NCBI RefSeq assembly: GCF_900626285.1
Contig: NZ_LR131147.1
Span: 1 to 64,000 of the forward strand
DNA: 64,000 bases
Source of the DNA: Intestinimonas massiliensis (ex Afouda et al. 2020)
GTDB lineage: Bacteria; Bacillota; Clostridia; Oscillospirales; Oscillospiraceae
Direction: 5' to 3'
The notes beneath the pieces are model-generated. The model worked only from the letters and a program-made list of their open reading frames with translations, was not told where the DNA came from and did no database searches. Shown piece by piece: positions 32,254 to 41,888 of the stretch. The translations under genes were made by a program, and so were the position numbers. Within the stretch, counting starts at the first letter, position 1. Every line of letters begins with the position of its first letter.

Positions 32254-33948
32254 ATGAAACGATCCCTGAAGAAAAGATTTGTGCAGTTTGCGGCGGCGGC
32301 CCTGTCCTGTGCACTCCTTGCCGCCGTACCCGTCGGCGGGACGCGGGCCGCTTCTGTGACGGTAGATCCCACCATCCGGGTGGGGCTGTTTTACGGCAGT
32401 ACCGCTCTGCCGGGCGCCAATCTGCTCAACGATGTGGGCAGCGGCTACCGGCTGGGCTATTATGATTCCAACCGCACCTTCCAGCAGCTGGCCCAGACCA
32501 GCGAGACCGCCATTTCGGTGGTCAAGACCCAGAACGTCTATTATGGAACTGTGGGTAACTGGTCGGGCTACTATGATACCATTACTTCCAATATTGTGGT
32601 AGGCTGCTATCATCTGAAGCTGCCCGATACTTATGCCACCTACGAACAGGCCGCGGCGGCCGCCGCCCAGTGGCCAGGCGGCTTTGTGGCCTGGATCGAC
32701 GGCAGCTATCAGGTGCGGGTGGGCGCCTACACCGACAACGCCTCCGCCCAGACGGCCCAGACTGCCCTGGGACTGACGAATGCCGCCATCACCGGCACCT
32801 CCAGTGCCGGGGTTTCCGTGGTGAAAACCGGGACCAATCAGATCCTGTTCCAGTTTGACAGTACCAGCGGACTCTGCCTGGGGATCAAGCCCGGACTGAA
32901 TGACAGCGTAAAGACGGAGACTATTTTCCGGGGCAATACCTATTACGGCGGCTTCCAGTATCAGCGGGTGGGGGGCGGCAACCTGACGGTGAGCAATGTG
33001 ATCTCGCTGGAGGATTATGTCCAGGGCGTCATCGTGGAGGAGATGAGCGCCTCCTGGCCCCTGGAGGCGCTGAAGGCCCAGGCAGTGTGTGCACGCACCT
33101 ATGCCTACCGGAACTATGTGGCCCAGAAGCACAGCAGCCAGGGTTTTGACATATGCAATGCAACCCACTGTCAGGCCTACAGCGGCATGGACGGCGTTAC
33201 CGCCGCGAGCAGCCGTGCCGTGACTGAGACCAGGGGGGAGTACCTGTGGTACAACGGCTCGCTGATCGACGCAGTCTACTCCTCCCACGACGGCGGCGCC
33301 ACCGAGAGCGCGGTCAATGTCTGGGGGGGCGACGTGCCCTACCTGATCGGCAAGGAGGACCCCTATGAGGCCTCTGTGGTGAGCAAGATCACCAACTATA
33401 ACTGGACCGTGACCTATACCGCCCAGGAACTGACCGATCTGCTCAACTCCAAGGGCTATGTCAACTCCGGCATCGTGGATTTCCGGGTGACCAAGACCAG
33501 TCCCACCGGCAACGCCATTGAGATCACCTTCACCGACTCCAGCGGAAAGAGCTGGAGCAAGATCCGGGACGACTGCCGTACCTTTTTGGGACTGCGCTCT
33601 ATCAACTATACCGTCTCCAGCAGCGGAGGCACTTCTTCCGGCTATGCGGTCAACGGCAGCGGTGTGCTCAGCTCTCTCACCGGGGCTTACGCCGTCAACG
33701 GCAGCGGGAGCACGGGCACCCTGACCGACGGCAGCGTGTATGCCATCGGCGGGGACGGAAAGGTCTCCCAGGTCAAGCCCTCCGCCGCTACCGGCAGCGG
33801 CTCCACCGTATTTACCATCACCGGCTCCGGCTGGGGCCACAACGTGGGTATGAGCCAGTGGGGCGCCTACGCCATGGCCCAGCAGGGATACAGCTATCGT
33901 GATATTTTGAGCTTCTACTATACTGGAATCGAGGTGCGCCAACCATAA
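32254..33948 (+). CDS. SpoIID/LytB-domain cell wall protein with SPOR-like segment
   Basis: A secreted or membrane-anchored protein of 564 residues. A signal sequence (residues 1-31) is followed by a SPOR-like segment (WIDGSYQVRVGAYTDNASAQ, about residues 148-175) and then the SpoIID domain with the catalytic-type motif EEMSASWPLEALKAQAVCARTYA near residue 262. The C-terminal part holds the family GSGWGHNVGMSQWGAYAMA, after a Gly/Ser/Tyr-rich insertion with repeated YAVNGSG. SpoIID proteins cleave denuded glycan strands during engulfment. A LytB-like amidase-enhancer role is the alternative. Not in a classic spoIID context. Confidence 0.88.
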   Translation: MKRSLKKRFVQFAAAALSCALLAAVPVGGTRAASVTVDPTIRVGLFYGSTALPGANLLNDVGSGYRLGYYDSNRTFQQLAQTSETAISVVKTQNVYYGTVGNWSGYYDTITSNIVVGCYHLKLPDTYATYEQAAAAAAQWPGGFVAWIDGSYQVRVGAYTDNASAQTAQTALGLTNAAITGTSSAGVSVVKTGTNQILFQFDSTSGLCLGIKPGLNDSVKTETIFRGNTYYGGFQYQRVGGGNLTVSNVISLEDYVQGVIVEEMSASWPLEALKAQAVCARTYAYRNYVAQKHSSQGFDICNATHCQAYSGMDGVTAASSRAVTETRGEYLWYNGSLIDAVYSSHDGGATESAVNVWGGDVPYLIGKEDPYEASVVSKITNYNWTVTYTAQELTDLLNSKGYVNSGIVDFRVTKTSPTGNAIEITFTDSSGKSWSKIRDDCRTFLGLRSINYTVSSSGGTSSGYAVNGSGVLSSLTGAYAVNGSGSTGTLTDGSVYAIGGDGKVSQVKPSAATGSGSTVFTITGSGWGHNVGMSQWGAYAMAQQGYSYRDILSFYYTGIEVRQP

Positions 33949-34970
33949 AAACCGCGGATTTTGACTTTTACTTGCCGGAGGAGCTGATTGCTCAGACCCC
34001 TCTGGAGCGCCGGGACGCCTCCCGGCTGCTGGTGCTGGATAAGCATACCGGTGCCACTAAGCATATGCACTTTTACGACCTGCCCAGCCTGCTGCGGCCG
34101 GGAGACTGCCTGGTACTCAACGATTCCCGGGTGCTTCCCGCCCGGCTGATCGGCCACCGGGCACCGGGCGGCGGCGCTGTGGAGGTGCTGCTGCTCATCG
34201 ACCGGGGCAATAAGACCTGGGAGTGTCTGGTGCGGCCGGGCCGCAAGATGAAGCCGGGCACCAAGGTCTCCTTTGGCGACGGCACCCTTACCGCCGAGGT
34301 CACCGAAGTGCTGGAGGGCGGCAACCGGCTGGTCCGGTTCGACTATGAGGGCATTTTTCTGGAAAAACTGGAACAGCTGGGTAAGATGCCTCTGCCGCCC
34401 TACATCAAGGCGGAGCTCCAGGATCCCGAGCGGTACCAGACCGTCTACTCCCGTGAGGTAGGCTCCGCCGCCGCCCCCACCGCTGGGCTCCACTTTACCA
34501 AAGAGCTGCTGAAACAGGTGGAGGATATGGGCGTGCGTCTGGCCTATGTGACCCTCCACGTGGGACTGGGTACCTTCCGCCCGGTAAAGGAAGAGGATAT
34601 CCTGGACCATGAGATGCACTCGGAGTACTGCATGATCTCCGCCGAGACCGCCGAGCTCATCAACCGCACCAAGCGGGAAGGAGGCAGGGTGATCTGTGTG
34701 GGCACCACCTCCTGCCGCACCATCGAATCCTGGGCGGCGGAGGACGGCACCTTAAAGGAGAGCGCCGGGTGGACCGACATCTTTATCTATCCCGGCTACC
34801 GGTTCAAGGTGCTGGACTGCCTCATTACCAATTTCCATCTGCCGGAATCCACTCTGATCATGTTGGTGTCCGCCCTGGCAGGCCGGGAGCATATCCTGGC
34901 CGCCTATAAAGAAGCGGTGGACCTGAAATACCGCTTCTTCTCCTTCGGAGACGCCATGTTTATCTGCTGA
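33945..34970 (+). CDS. queA: tRNA preQ1(34) S-adenosylmethionine ribosyltransferase-isomerase with probable AUA start
   Basis: QueA moves the ribose of SAM onto preQ1 at tRNA position 34 in queuosine synthesis. Family N-termini read M-K-x-x-D-F-D-F-x-L-P-E-E-L-I-A-Q-T-P. Here that segment is encoded as I-K-T-A-D-F-D-F-Y-L-P, with ATA (33945) exactly where ATG is expected, eight bases after GAGGTG. The first conventional start, TTG at 33972, would delete the conserved N-terminus and has no ribosome-binding site. No in-frame ATG, GTG or TTG lies between. From ATA the protein has 341 residues; GLHFT and the other motifs are intact. It overlaps the upstream stop codon. Confidence 0.9.
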   Translation: MKTADFDFYLPEELIAQTPLERRDASRLLVLDKHTGATKHMHFYDLPSLLRPGDCLVLNDSRVLPARLIGHRAPGGGAVEVLLLIDRGNKTWECLVRPGRKMKPGTKVSFGDGTLTAEVTEVLEGGNRLVRFDYEGIFLEKLEQLGKMPLPPYIKAELQDPERYQTVYSREVGSAAAPTAGLHFTKELLKQVEDMGVRLAYVTLHVGLGTFRPVKEEDILDHEMHSEYCMISAETAELINRTKREGGRVICVGTTSCRTIESWAAEDGTLKESAGWTDIFIYPGYRFKVLDCLITNFHLPESTLIMLVSALAGREHILAAYKEAVDLKYRFFSFGDAMFIC

Positions 34971-34979
34971 ACCCAAAGA

Positions 34980-35005
34980 GGCCGGAGCTGCATTGCAGCC
35001 CCGGT
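34980..35005. terminator. Weak hairpin between convergent queA and the glycosyltransferase gene
   Basis: GGCCGGAGCTGC pairs imperfectly with GCAGCCCCGGTCC. There is no strong T-run on either side, so terminator function is uncertain. Confidence 0.35.
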
Positions 35006-35010
35006 CCCTT

Positions 35011-36084
35011 CTACATTTGGGACAGCACCGTCACATTGCCCGCCAGGCGGGGATCGCCGGGGGAGAGGGCAAGGGCCTTTTGTGCCTCTTCCAGAGCCAG
35101 TTCCTTCCGCCCGGTGTGGAAATAGGCCTGGCAGCGCAGGTCGTGGGGCAGGGGCCCCCAGGGTTCCGCCTCACAAATATACGTATCCGGCCGTACCGTG
35201 ATGGCCAGCGCGCAGCCGGTAAAATAGAGTACTCCGTCCCAGTCCTCCTGCCGGTAGAGCAGCTGTGCCATCTCGATCCATGGCTCCCGCAGGTGCGGGG
35301 CCTGTGCAATGGCCTGGAAGAGCCAGTTTCTGGCCTGATCCGGTTCTCCTTTTTCCCCATATGCCCTGGCGATATAGCGCATGGAGGCGGCCCGCTCATC
35401 CGCCCAGGTGGCGGACGGCATGGATAAATGGCGCTTCAGTGTAGTGATGCAGTCGTCCCAGCGGCCGTAGAACAGGTATTCCCGGCCCAGGTAATGGACA
35501 TTCCGGTCATCGTCCGGCGCCTCCCGGACGGAGAGCTCCAGCAGGGGCAGATATTGCCCCCTGGATTTCGTGGGATCGGGATGGTGGTCCAGCTGCACGC
35601 CGACGGCCGTTACCATAGGGCCGGGTGCGCCGGAACCCTCCCATTGGAGCACCTCGTGAACCGGATGGACCCAGCGGTAGCCGTGACGGCGGTGGATCTT
35701 CTCATACCAAAAGACCACGCCCTCTCCGCCGTCGGGGCGGAAGGACCAGGTATAGCGATAGCGGGCCTGACCGGCTCCGGGGGTCCAGGCATTTTCCAGC
35801 GCCTGCCGCCAGCCGGGATGGAACACCTCATCCAGATCAGTACATACGCAGATATCGGCATCCTCCGGTACCAGCTCCAAAGAGCGGTTGCGGGCGTCGT
35901 CAAAGCGCCAGGGGCAGATGCTCTCGGTGACTGCCATAGCGCCCCGACTGCGGAGCAGCTCAACCGTTTCATCTGTGGAGCCGGTATCCAGCACGACCAC
36001 CTGATCTGCTTCAGACATGGAATCCATCCATCGCTGGACAAACTGCGCCTCATTTTTGCTGATGGCATATACTACGACCTTCAT
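35011..36084 (-). CDS. Family 2 glycosyltransferase with C-terminal TPR-like repeats
   Basis: The N-terminal 180 residues form a GT-A fold: MKVVVYAISKNEAQFVQRW, VVLDTGSTDET near residue 32, and a DXD-type DLDEVFH near residue 90. The C-terminal half is made of helical repeats resembling tetratricopeptide units (for example RYIARAYGEKGEPDQARNWL). The architecture matches glycosyltransferases found in Clostridia, often near collagen-like or spore-surface proteins. The acceptor is unknown; the GXY-repeat protein next to it, rich in threonine, is a tempting substrate (inference). The 357-residue protein starts at ATG behind AGGAGGTCGCT. Confidence 0.82.
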   Translation of the reverse strand: MKVVVYAISKNEAQFVQRWMDSMSEADQVVVLDTGSTDETVELLRSRGAMAVTESICPWRFDDARNRSLELVPEDADICVCTDLDEVFHPGWRQALENAWTPGAGQARYRYTWSFRPDGGEGVVFWYEKIHRRHGYRWVHPVHEVLQWEGSGAPGPMVTAVGVQLDHHPDPTKSRGQYLPLLELSVREAPDDDRNVHYLGREYLFYGRWDDCITTLKRHLSMPSATWADERAASMRYIARAYGEKGEPDQARNWLFQAIAQAPHLREPWIEMAQLLYRQEDWDGVLYFTGCALAITVRPDTYICEAEPWGPLPHDLRCQAYFHTGRKELALEEAQKALALSPGDPRLAGNVTVLSQM

Positions 36085-36111
36085 AGCGACCTCCTGTTTC
36101 CGTCATGATCG

Positions 36112-36141
36112 GAAAGCCGGGCCCTTTGGGGCCCGGCTTTC
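36112..36141. terminator. GC-rich hairpin downstream of the collagen-like gene
   Basis: GAAAGCCGGGCC (36112-36123) pairs with GGCCCGGCTTTC (36130-36141). The T-run is poor in the leftward direction and modest (CTGTGTTTT) in the rightward one. Confidence 0.55.
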
Positions 36142-36150
36142 TGTGTTTTA

Positions 36151-37425
<1,275 letters not shown>

Positions 37426-37515
37426 GATTTACTCCTTTATCCGCTTGGCTTGTGGCTATGCCACATACCCAATTTATGCCGCGCATAAAAAAGCGGTGCG
37501 TGGGCAAAAAAAGGA

Positions 37516-37544
37516 TTGACAAGACTAACTGTAACTGTTATAGT
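37516..37544 (+). promoter_or_regulatory. Promoter of the thioredoxin operon
   Basis: TTGACA (37516-37521), a 17-base spacer and TATAGT (37539-37544). The -10 box is embedded in the palindrome at 37529-37549. Confidence 0.85.
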
Positions 37545-37549
37545 TACAG
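37529..37549 (+). promoter_or_regulatory. Palindromic operator overlapping the trx promoter
   Basis: CTGTAACT (37529-37536), a 5-base centre, and AGTTACAG (37542-37549) form a perfect 8-bp inverted repeat across the -10 box. A third copy of AGTTACAG lies at 37569-37576. The Rrf2-family gene two cistrons downstream is the likely binder (inference). Confidence 0.75.
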
Positions 37550-37594
37550 CATAAAATGAAACTAAAAAAGTTACAGACAGAAAGGATGTTTTAT

Positions 37595-37909
37595 ATGACC
37601 CCGATTACCATCACAAAAGAGAATTTTGAATCTGAGGTTCTTCAGTCCAAGCTGCCCGTGCTGGTGGATTTTTGGGCGCCCTGGTGCGGCTATTGCCGGC
37701 GGATTTCTCCGGTGTTGGATCAGCTGGCTCAGCAGTATGACGGACAGCTGATCGTGGGCAAGGTCAACGTTGACGAGCAGCCGGAGCTGGAGGAGCGGTT
37801 TGGTGTGGAGATCATCCCTACCCTGTACCTGTTCCGGAACGGCACGGCCGGTGATCCCATTGTCAATCCCGGCTCCAAGGCTCAGATTGTGGAGTGGGCC
37901 GGACTGTAA
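37595..37909 (+). CDS. trxA: Thioredoxin with CGYC active site
   Basis: A 104-residue single-domain thioredoxin fold with LVDFWAPWCGYC at residues 23-34. The active site is CGYC rather than the usual CGPC, which should shift the redox potential toward a more oxidising range, as in other non-proline variants (inference). The cis-proline IIPTLYLF is present. I chose the ATG of MTPITITK behind AGAAAGGA; an ATG three codons upstream is too close to that site. First gene of trxA-trxB-Rrf2-ccdA/tlpA. Confidence 0.92.
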   Translation: MTPITITKENFESEVLQSKLPVLVDFWAPWCGYCRRISPVLDQLAQQYDGQLIVGKVNVDEQPELEERFGVEIIPTLYLFRNGTAGDPIVNPGSKAQIVEWAGL

Positions 37910-37923
37910 GGAAGGGGAGAGAT

Positions 37924-38844
37924 ATGGTGAAGACTTATGACGTGATCATCGTGGGCGGCGGTCCCGGCGGCTACACGGCGGCGCTGTACGCGGCCAGAAG
38001 CGGACTGTCTGCGCTGGTTTTGGAGAAATTATCCGCTGGCGGCCAGATGGCCACTACTTCCACCATTGACAACTATCCCGGTTTTCCGGATGGGGTAGAC
38101 GGCTTTGAGCTGGGCCAACAGATGGAGCAGCAGGCCCATAAGTATGGGGCAGAGACCGTCTACGGCGAGGTAACGGGAGCCGATCTGCTGGCCGATCCCA
38201 AGCTCATCCGCAGCAGCGAAGGCGATTTTGCCGGGCGGACGGTGATCCTTGCCACCGGGGCCTATCCCAGAGAGCTGGGAATCCCTGGGGAACAGGAGCT
38301 GCGTGGCAGGGGAGTGGCCTATTGCGCCACCTGCGATGGTATGATGTTCCGGGGAAAGACGGTGGTGGTGAACGGCGGCGGCAACACCGCCGTGGAGGAC
38401 GCCCTCTACCTCTCCAAGCTGTGCGCCAAGGTCTATCTGGTCCACCGCCGGGATCAGCTCCGGGCCTCTGCGGTCTACCGCAAGGCTCTGGATGAGCAGG
38501 GCGTGGAGATCATCTGGAACAGCCGGGTTACGGGGCTGCGCAAGGAAACTCGTCTTACAGGCATTGAGCTGGAGGATGTCAAGACCGGCGAAAAGCGGGA
38601 ACTGGCCTGCGACGGCATCTTTGTGGCCATCGGTCGGGTGCCGGATACCGGGCTGTTTGCCGGTCAGGTGGAGCTGGACCCGGCAGGGTATATCGTGGCG
38701 GATGAGACTTGCCGCACCAGCGTGCCCGGGGTATTTACCGTGGGTGATGTGCGCACCAAGGCGGTGCGGCAGGTGGTCACTGCGGCAGCTGACGGCGCCA
38801 ACGCCGCCCATTTTGCGGAAGAGTACCTGATGAATAAGCTGTAA
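37924..38844 (+). CDS. trxB: Thioredoxin-disulfide reductase
   Basis: An FAD/NAD(P)H flavoenzyme of 306 residues. The FAD motif GGGPGGYTAA is at residues 11-20, the redox CATC pair at C134 and C137, and a second dinucleotide motif GGGNTAVEDA follows. The C-terminal FAD signature TVGDVRTKAVRQVVTAAADG is intact. It starts 14 bases after trxA, behind AAGGAAGGGGAG, so the pair should work together as the reductant system of the operon. Confidence 0.95.
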   Translation: MVKTYDVIIVGGGPGGYTAALYAARSGLSALVLEKLSAGGQMATTSTIDNYPGFPDGVDGFELGQQMEQQAHKYGAETVYGEVTGADLLADPKLIRSSEGDFAGRTVILATGAYPRELGIPGEQELRGRGVAYCATCDGMMFRGKTVVVNGGGNTAVEDALYLSKLCAKVYLVHRRDQLRASAVYRKALDEQGVEIIWNSRVTGLRKETRLTGIELEDVKTGEKRELACDGIFVAIGRVPDTGLFAGQVELDPAGYIVADETCRTSVPGVFTVGDVRTKAVRQVVTAAADGANAAHFAEEYLMNKL

Positions 38845-38860
38845 AGGATAGATACCTGAC

Positions 38861-39307
38861 ATGAACGGATTGTTTTGTGTGGCGGTCCACGCCCTGATCT
38901 ATCTGGATAAACGGGGCTGCATGCTCTCCAGCGAGGAACTGGCGGCCAACATCTGTACCAATCCCGCCCGGGTGCGGAAGGTGATGGCCCGGCTGAAAAA
39001 GGCGGGATTGGTAGCCACCAAGGCGGGAAACGAGGGCGGTTACCACCTGCTGTGTGCGCCCGGTGAGGTGACGTTGGACCGGATCGCCGACGCGCTGGAG
39101 GTGCGGTTTGTGGAGCCCGCCTGGCACAGCGGCGGGGATGTGGACTGCGGATGTATGGTGGCCTCCGGCATGGCAGGAGTGATGGACGGGCTGTTTGACG
39201 ATCTGGACCGGCGCTGCCGGGAGCGGGCCTCTCAGCTCAGTCTGGCCGATTTGGAGGCGCAGCTGGAACAGGCTGCCGCCGGGAAGGAGACGGTCCATGG
39301 GCTTTGA
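38861..39307 (+). CDS. Rrf2 family transcriptional regulator
   Basis: A 148-residue winged-helix protein of the Rrf2/IscR family. The DNA-binding part contains SSEELAANICTNPARVRKVMARLKKAGL, and GGYHLLCAPGEVTLDRI follows. Family members sense Fe-S clusters or thiols with clustered cysteines. Here a CGC pair appears in DVDCGCMVASGM (near residue 100), besides Cys in the N-terminal half. The typical three-Cys Fe-S pattern is not obvious. Located inside the thioredoxin operon, it probably represses that operon through the palindrome at 37529-37549. Confidence 0.87.
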   Translation: MNGLFCVAVHALIYLDKRGCMLSSEELAANICTNPARVRKVMARLKKAGLVATKAGNEGGYHLLCAPGEVTLDRIADALEVRFVEPAWHSGGDVDCGCMVASGMAGVMDGLFDDLDRRCRERASQLSLADLEAQLEQAAAGKETVHGL

Positions 39308-40553
39308 TCTGGAAACCAGCGTACCGGCCGTTACGGTGTTCATCCAGGGCCTGCTCAGTTTCTTTTCCCCCTGCGTGCTGCCCCTGGTGCCCCTCTATGT
39401 CAGCTATCTGGCAGGAGGAGCCGGCACAGTGGATGGGAATGGCGTGATCCGCTACCCAAGGGGACGAGTGCTGATCAATACCCTGTTTTTCGTGATTGGA
39501 GTCAGCTTTACCTTCTTTTTGCTGGGGTTCGGCTTTACAGCGCTGGGGCGTTTTTTTCATGACTATCAGACCTGGTTTACCCGTATCAGCGGAATTATCA
39601 TGATTCTGTTCGGGATCTACCAGTTCGGCTTCTTTGGAAAGTCCGCTGCCCTGGAGCGGGAACACCGGCTGCCCTTCCGGCTGGACCGGTGGGCGATGAA
39701 TCCGCTGGTGGCCCTGATTCTTGGCTTTACCTTCAGCTTTGCCTGGACCCCCTGTGTGGGCCCCACTCTGAGCAGCGTGCTGCTGATGGCTTCTTCCGCC
39801 TCCAGCGCCTCCAAGGGGTTTCTGCTCATCGGGGTGTATACCGCCGGCTTCGTGATCCCCTTTTTGGCGGTGGGCCTGTTTACGGGCACAGTACTGGGCT
39901 TCTTTAAACGCCATCAGCGGGTGGTGCGCTATACGGTGAAGGTGGGCGCAGCGCTGCTGATCCTGATGGGCGTCATGACCCTGACAGGCTTTATGAACGG
40001 GATCACCGGCTATCTGTCCGGCGTGACAGGGGATACCACTTCACAGCAGACGGAGACAGCGGAACCGGAGGCATCTCCCGAGGAGAGCCAGCGTCCTGTG
40101 GTGGCCGCCCCGGATTTTACCCTCACCGATCAGTACGGCAATACCCACACCCTGTCCGACTATAAGGGCAAGACGGTGTTTCTCAATTTCTGGGCCACCT
40201 GGTGCGGCCCCTGCAAGCGAGAGATGCCGGACATCCAGGCACTCTATGAATCACACGGAGAAAACGAGGGAGATGTGATCGTGCTGGGAGTGGCCGGACC
40301 CAAGACGGAACAGAATCCCTTTACCAATGAGGGAAGCCAGGAAGATGTGGAGCAGTTTCTGGAGGACAACGGCTACACCTTCCCGGTGGTGATGGACCTG
40401 ACGGGGGAGATCCAATCTGCGTATGCCATTTCTGCATTTCCCACCACTTTTATGATTGATTCCAACGGTAACGTGTACGGCTATGTACCGGGGGCTCTGA
40501 CCGGTGATATCATGGAATCCATCATTCAGCAGACAATAGACAGCGTATCCTGA
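39297..40553 (+). CDS. CcdA-TlpA fusion: membrane thiol transporter joined to extracytoplasmic thioredoxin
   Basis: An N-terminal CcdA/DsbD-type membrane domain (about residues 1-235, six segments) with the conserved cysteines in SFFSPCVLPLVP (C26) and FAWTPCVGPTLSS is linked by a Ser/Glu/Thr-rich stretch to a TlpA/ResA-like thioredoxin domain with WATWCGPCKREMP and cis-Pro FPTTFMID. It would carry reducing power from cytoplasmic TrxA/TrxB across the membrane to extracytoplasmic disulfides. The 418-residue protein starts at ATG overlapping the Rrf2 stop, so expression is coupled. Confidence 0.92.
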   Translation: MGFDLETSVPAVTVFIQGLLSFFSPCVLPLVPLYVSYLAGGAGTVDGNGVIRYPRGRVLINTLFFVIGVSFTFFLLGFGFTALGRFFHDYQTWFTRISGIIMILFGIYQFGFFGKSAALEREHRLPFRLDRWAMNPLVALILGFTFSFAWTPCVGPTLSSVLLMASSASSASKGFLLIGVYTAGFVIPFLAVGLFTGTVLGFFKRHQRVVRYTVKVGAALLILMGVMTLTGFMNGITGYLSGVTGDTTSQQTETAEPEASPEESQRPVVAAPDFTLTDQYGNTHTLSDYKGKTVFLNFWATWCGPCKREMPDIQALYESHGENEGDVIVLGVAGPKTEQNPFTNEGSQEDVEQFLEDNGYTFPVVMDLTGEIQSAYAISAFPTTFMIDSNGNVYGYVPGALTGDIMESIIQQTIDSVS

Positions 40554-40558
40554 AAGCA

Positions 40559-40584
40559 GGGGCCGCCGGTCATACGGCGGCCCC
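40559..40584 (+). terminator. Probable terminator after the CcdA-TlpA gene
   Basis: GGGGCCGCCG (40559-40568) pairs with CGGCGGCCCC (40575-40584). The T-run is interrupted (TGGCTCTTGTCATTTTT). Confidence 0.6.
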
Positions 40585-40590
40585 TGGCTC

Positions 40591-40619
40591 TTGTCATTTT
40601 TCTCCCCATCTGGTATGAT
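40591..40619 (+). promoter_or_regulatory. Promoter of tgt
   Basis: TTGTCA (40591-40596), a 17-base spacer and TATGAT (40614-40619). A longer in-frame start for tgt would fall inside this promoter. Confidence 0.75.
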
Positions 40620-40653
40620 GAAAACAACTGACAACAAAGGGGTTTTTGGAACT

Positions 40654-41784
40654 GTGTTTGAAGTAATCAAGACCGAAGGCAAGGCCCGGCGGGGTGTGTT
40701 TACCTGCGCCCACGGCACGGTTCAGACGCCGGTCTTTATGAATGTGGGCACCCAGGCGGCCATCAAGGGGGCGGTATCCGCCTTTGATCTGAAGGAGATC
40801 GGCTGCCAGATCGAGCTGTCCAATACCTACCATCTCCATCTCCGGCCAGGCGACCAGGTGGTGCGCCAGTTGGGGGGACTGCACAAGTTCATGCGATGGG
40901 ACGGACCCATTCTCACTGACTCCGGCGGCTTCCAGGTGTTCTCCCTGTCCGGCCTGCGGAAGATCAAGGAGGAGGGTGTTACCTTTGCCTCCCACATTGA
41001 CGGGCGGCGGATCTTTATGGGACCGGAGGAGTCCATGCAGATCCAGTCCAATTTGGGCAGTGACATTGCCATGGCATTTGACGAGTGCGTGGAGAATCCG
41101 GCTACCTATGAGTATGCCAAAGCCTCCTGTGAGCGCACCCTGCGCTGGCTGGAGCGGTGCAAGGCGGAGCATGACCGGCTCAATGCCCTGCCGGACACGG
41201 TGAACCCCCATCAGATGCTTTTCGGCATCAACCAGGGCGCCACTTTCGAGGACCTGCGAATCTGGCACATGAAGGAGACCGCCAAGATAGACTGCGAGGG
41301 CTACGCCATCGGCGGCCTGGCGGTGGGGGAGCCCACTCAGGTGATGTATGATATCATTGAGGCCGTGGAACCCTATATGCCGGCGGACAAGCCCCGGTAT
41401 CTGATGGGTGTTGGCACCCCGTCCAACATCATCGAGGGGGTGGCCCGCGGGGTGGACTTCTTCGACTGCGTCATGCCGGCCCGCAACGCCCGCCACGCCA
41501 AGCTGTTTACCTGGTCCGGGGCGCTGAATATCCGCAACGAGAAGTACAAACTGGACGAGCGGCCCATTGATCCGGACTGTGACTGCCCGGTGTGCCGCAA
41601 TTTCTCCCGGGCTTACCTGCGTCACCTGTTCGTGGCGGATGAGATGCTGGCCATGCGCCTGGCGGTGCTCCACAATCTGTATTTTTATAATAAACTGGCA
41701 CAGCGTATTCGGGACGCACTGGATGCTGGAGAATTTGCCGCTTTTCGGGCAGAATACAGTGAGAAACTGGCGGGGCGCCTGTGA
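40654..41784 (+). CDS. tgt: Queuine/preQ1 tRNA-ribosyltransferase
   Basis: Exchanges G34 for preQ1 in GUN-anticodon tRNAs, the step before QueA. The general acid/nucleophile region LTDSGGFQVFSL has D89, and the zinc site is seen as DCDCPVC followed by HLF. I chose the GTG giving MFEVIKTEGKARRG, which matches the family start and lies behind AAAGGGG. More distal starts overlap the promoter. The 376-residue length is standard. queA lies 5.7 kb upstream, not adjacent. Confidence 0.95.
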   Translation: MFEVIKTEGKARRGVFTCAHGTVQTPVFMNVGTQAAIKGAVSAFDLKEIGCQIELSNTYHLHLRPGDQVVRQLGGLHKFMRWDGPILTDSGGFQVFSLSGLRKIKEEGVTFASHIDGRRIFMGPEESMQIQSNLGSDIAMAFDECVENPATYEYAKASCERTLRWLERCKAEHDRLNALPDTVNPHQMLFGINQGATFEDLRIWHMKETAKIDCEGYAIGGLAVGEPTQVMYDIIEAVEPYMPADKPRYLMGVGTPSNIIEGVARGVDFFDCVMPARNARHAKLFTWSGALNIRNEKYKLDERPIDPDCDCPVCRNFSRAYLRHLFVADEMLAMRLAVLHNLYFYNKLAQRIRDALDAGEFAAFRAEYSEKLAGRL

Positions 41785-41811
41785 ACTTTTGGGAAAATAG
41801 CGGAAAAACGC

Positions 41812-41840
41812 TTGTCAAATCCTGAGATTCGTTTTATAAT
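41812..41840 (+). promoter_or_regulatory. Promoter of yajC
   Basis: TTGTCA (41812-41817), a 17-base spacer and TATAAT (41835-41840). Confidence 0.8.
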
Positions 41841-41888
41841 GTCCCAATGATGACGTATCACGTCAAGTAACTATCGGAGGGGATCAAT

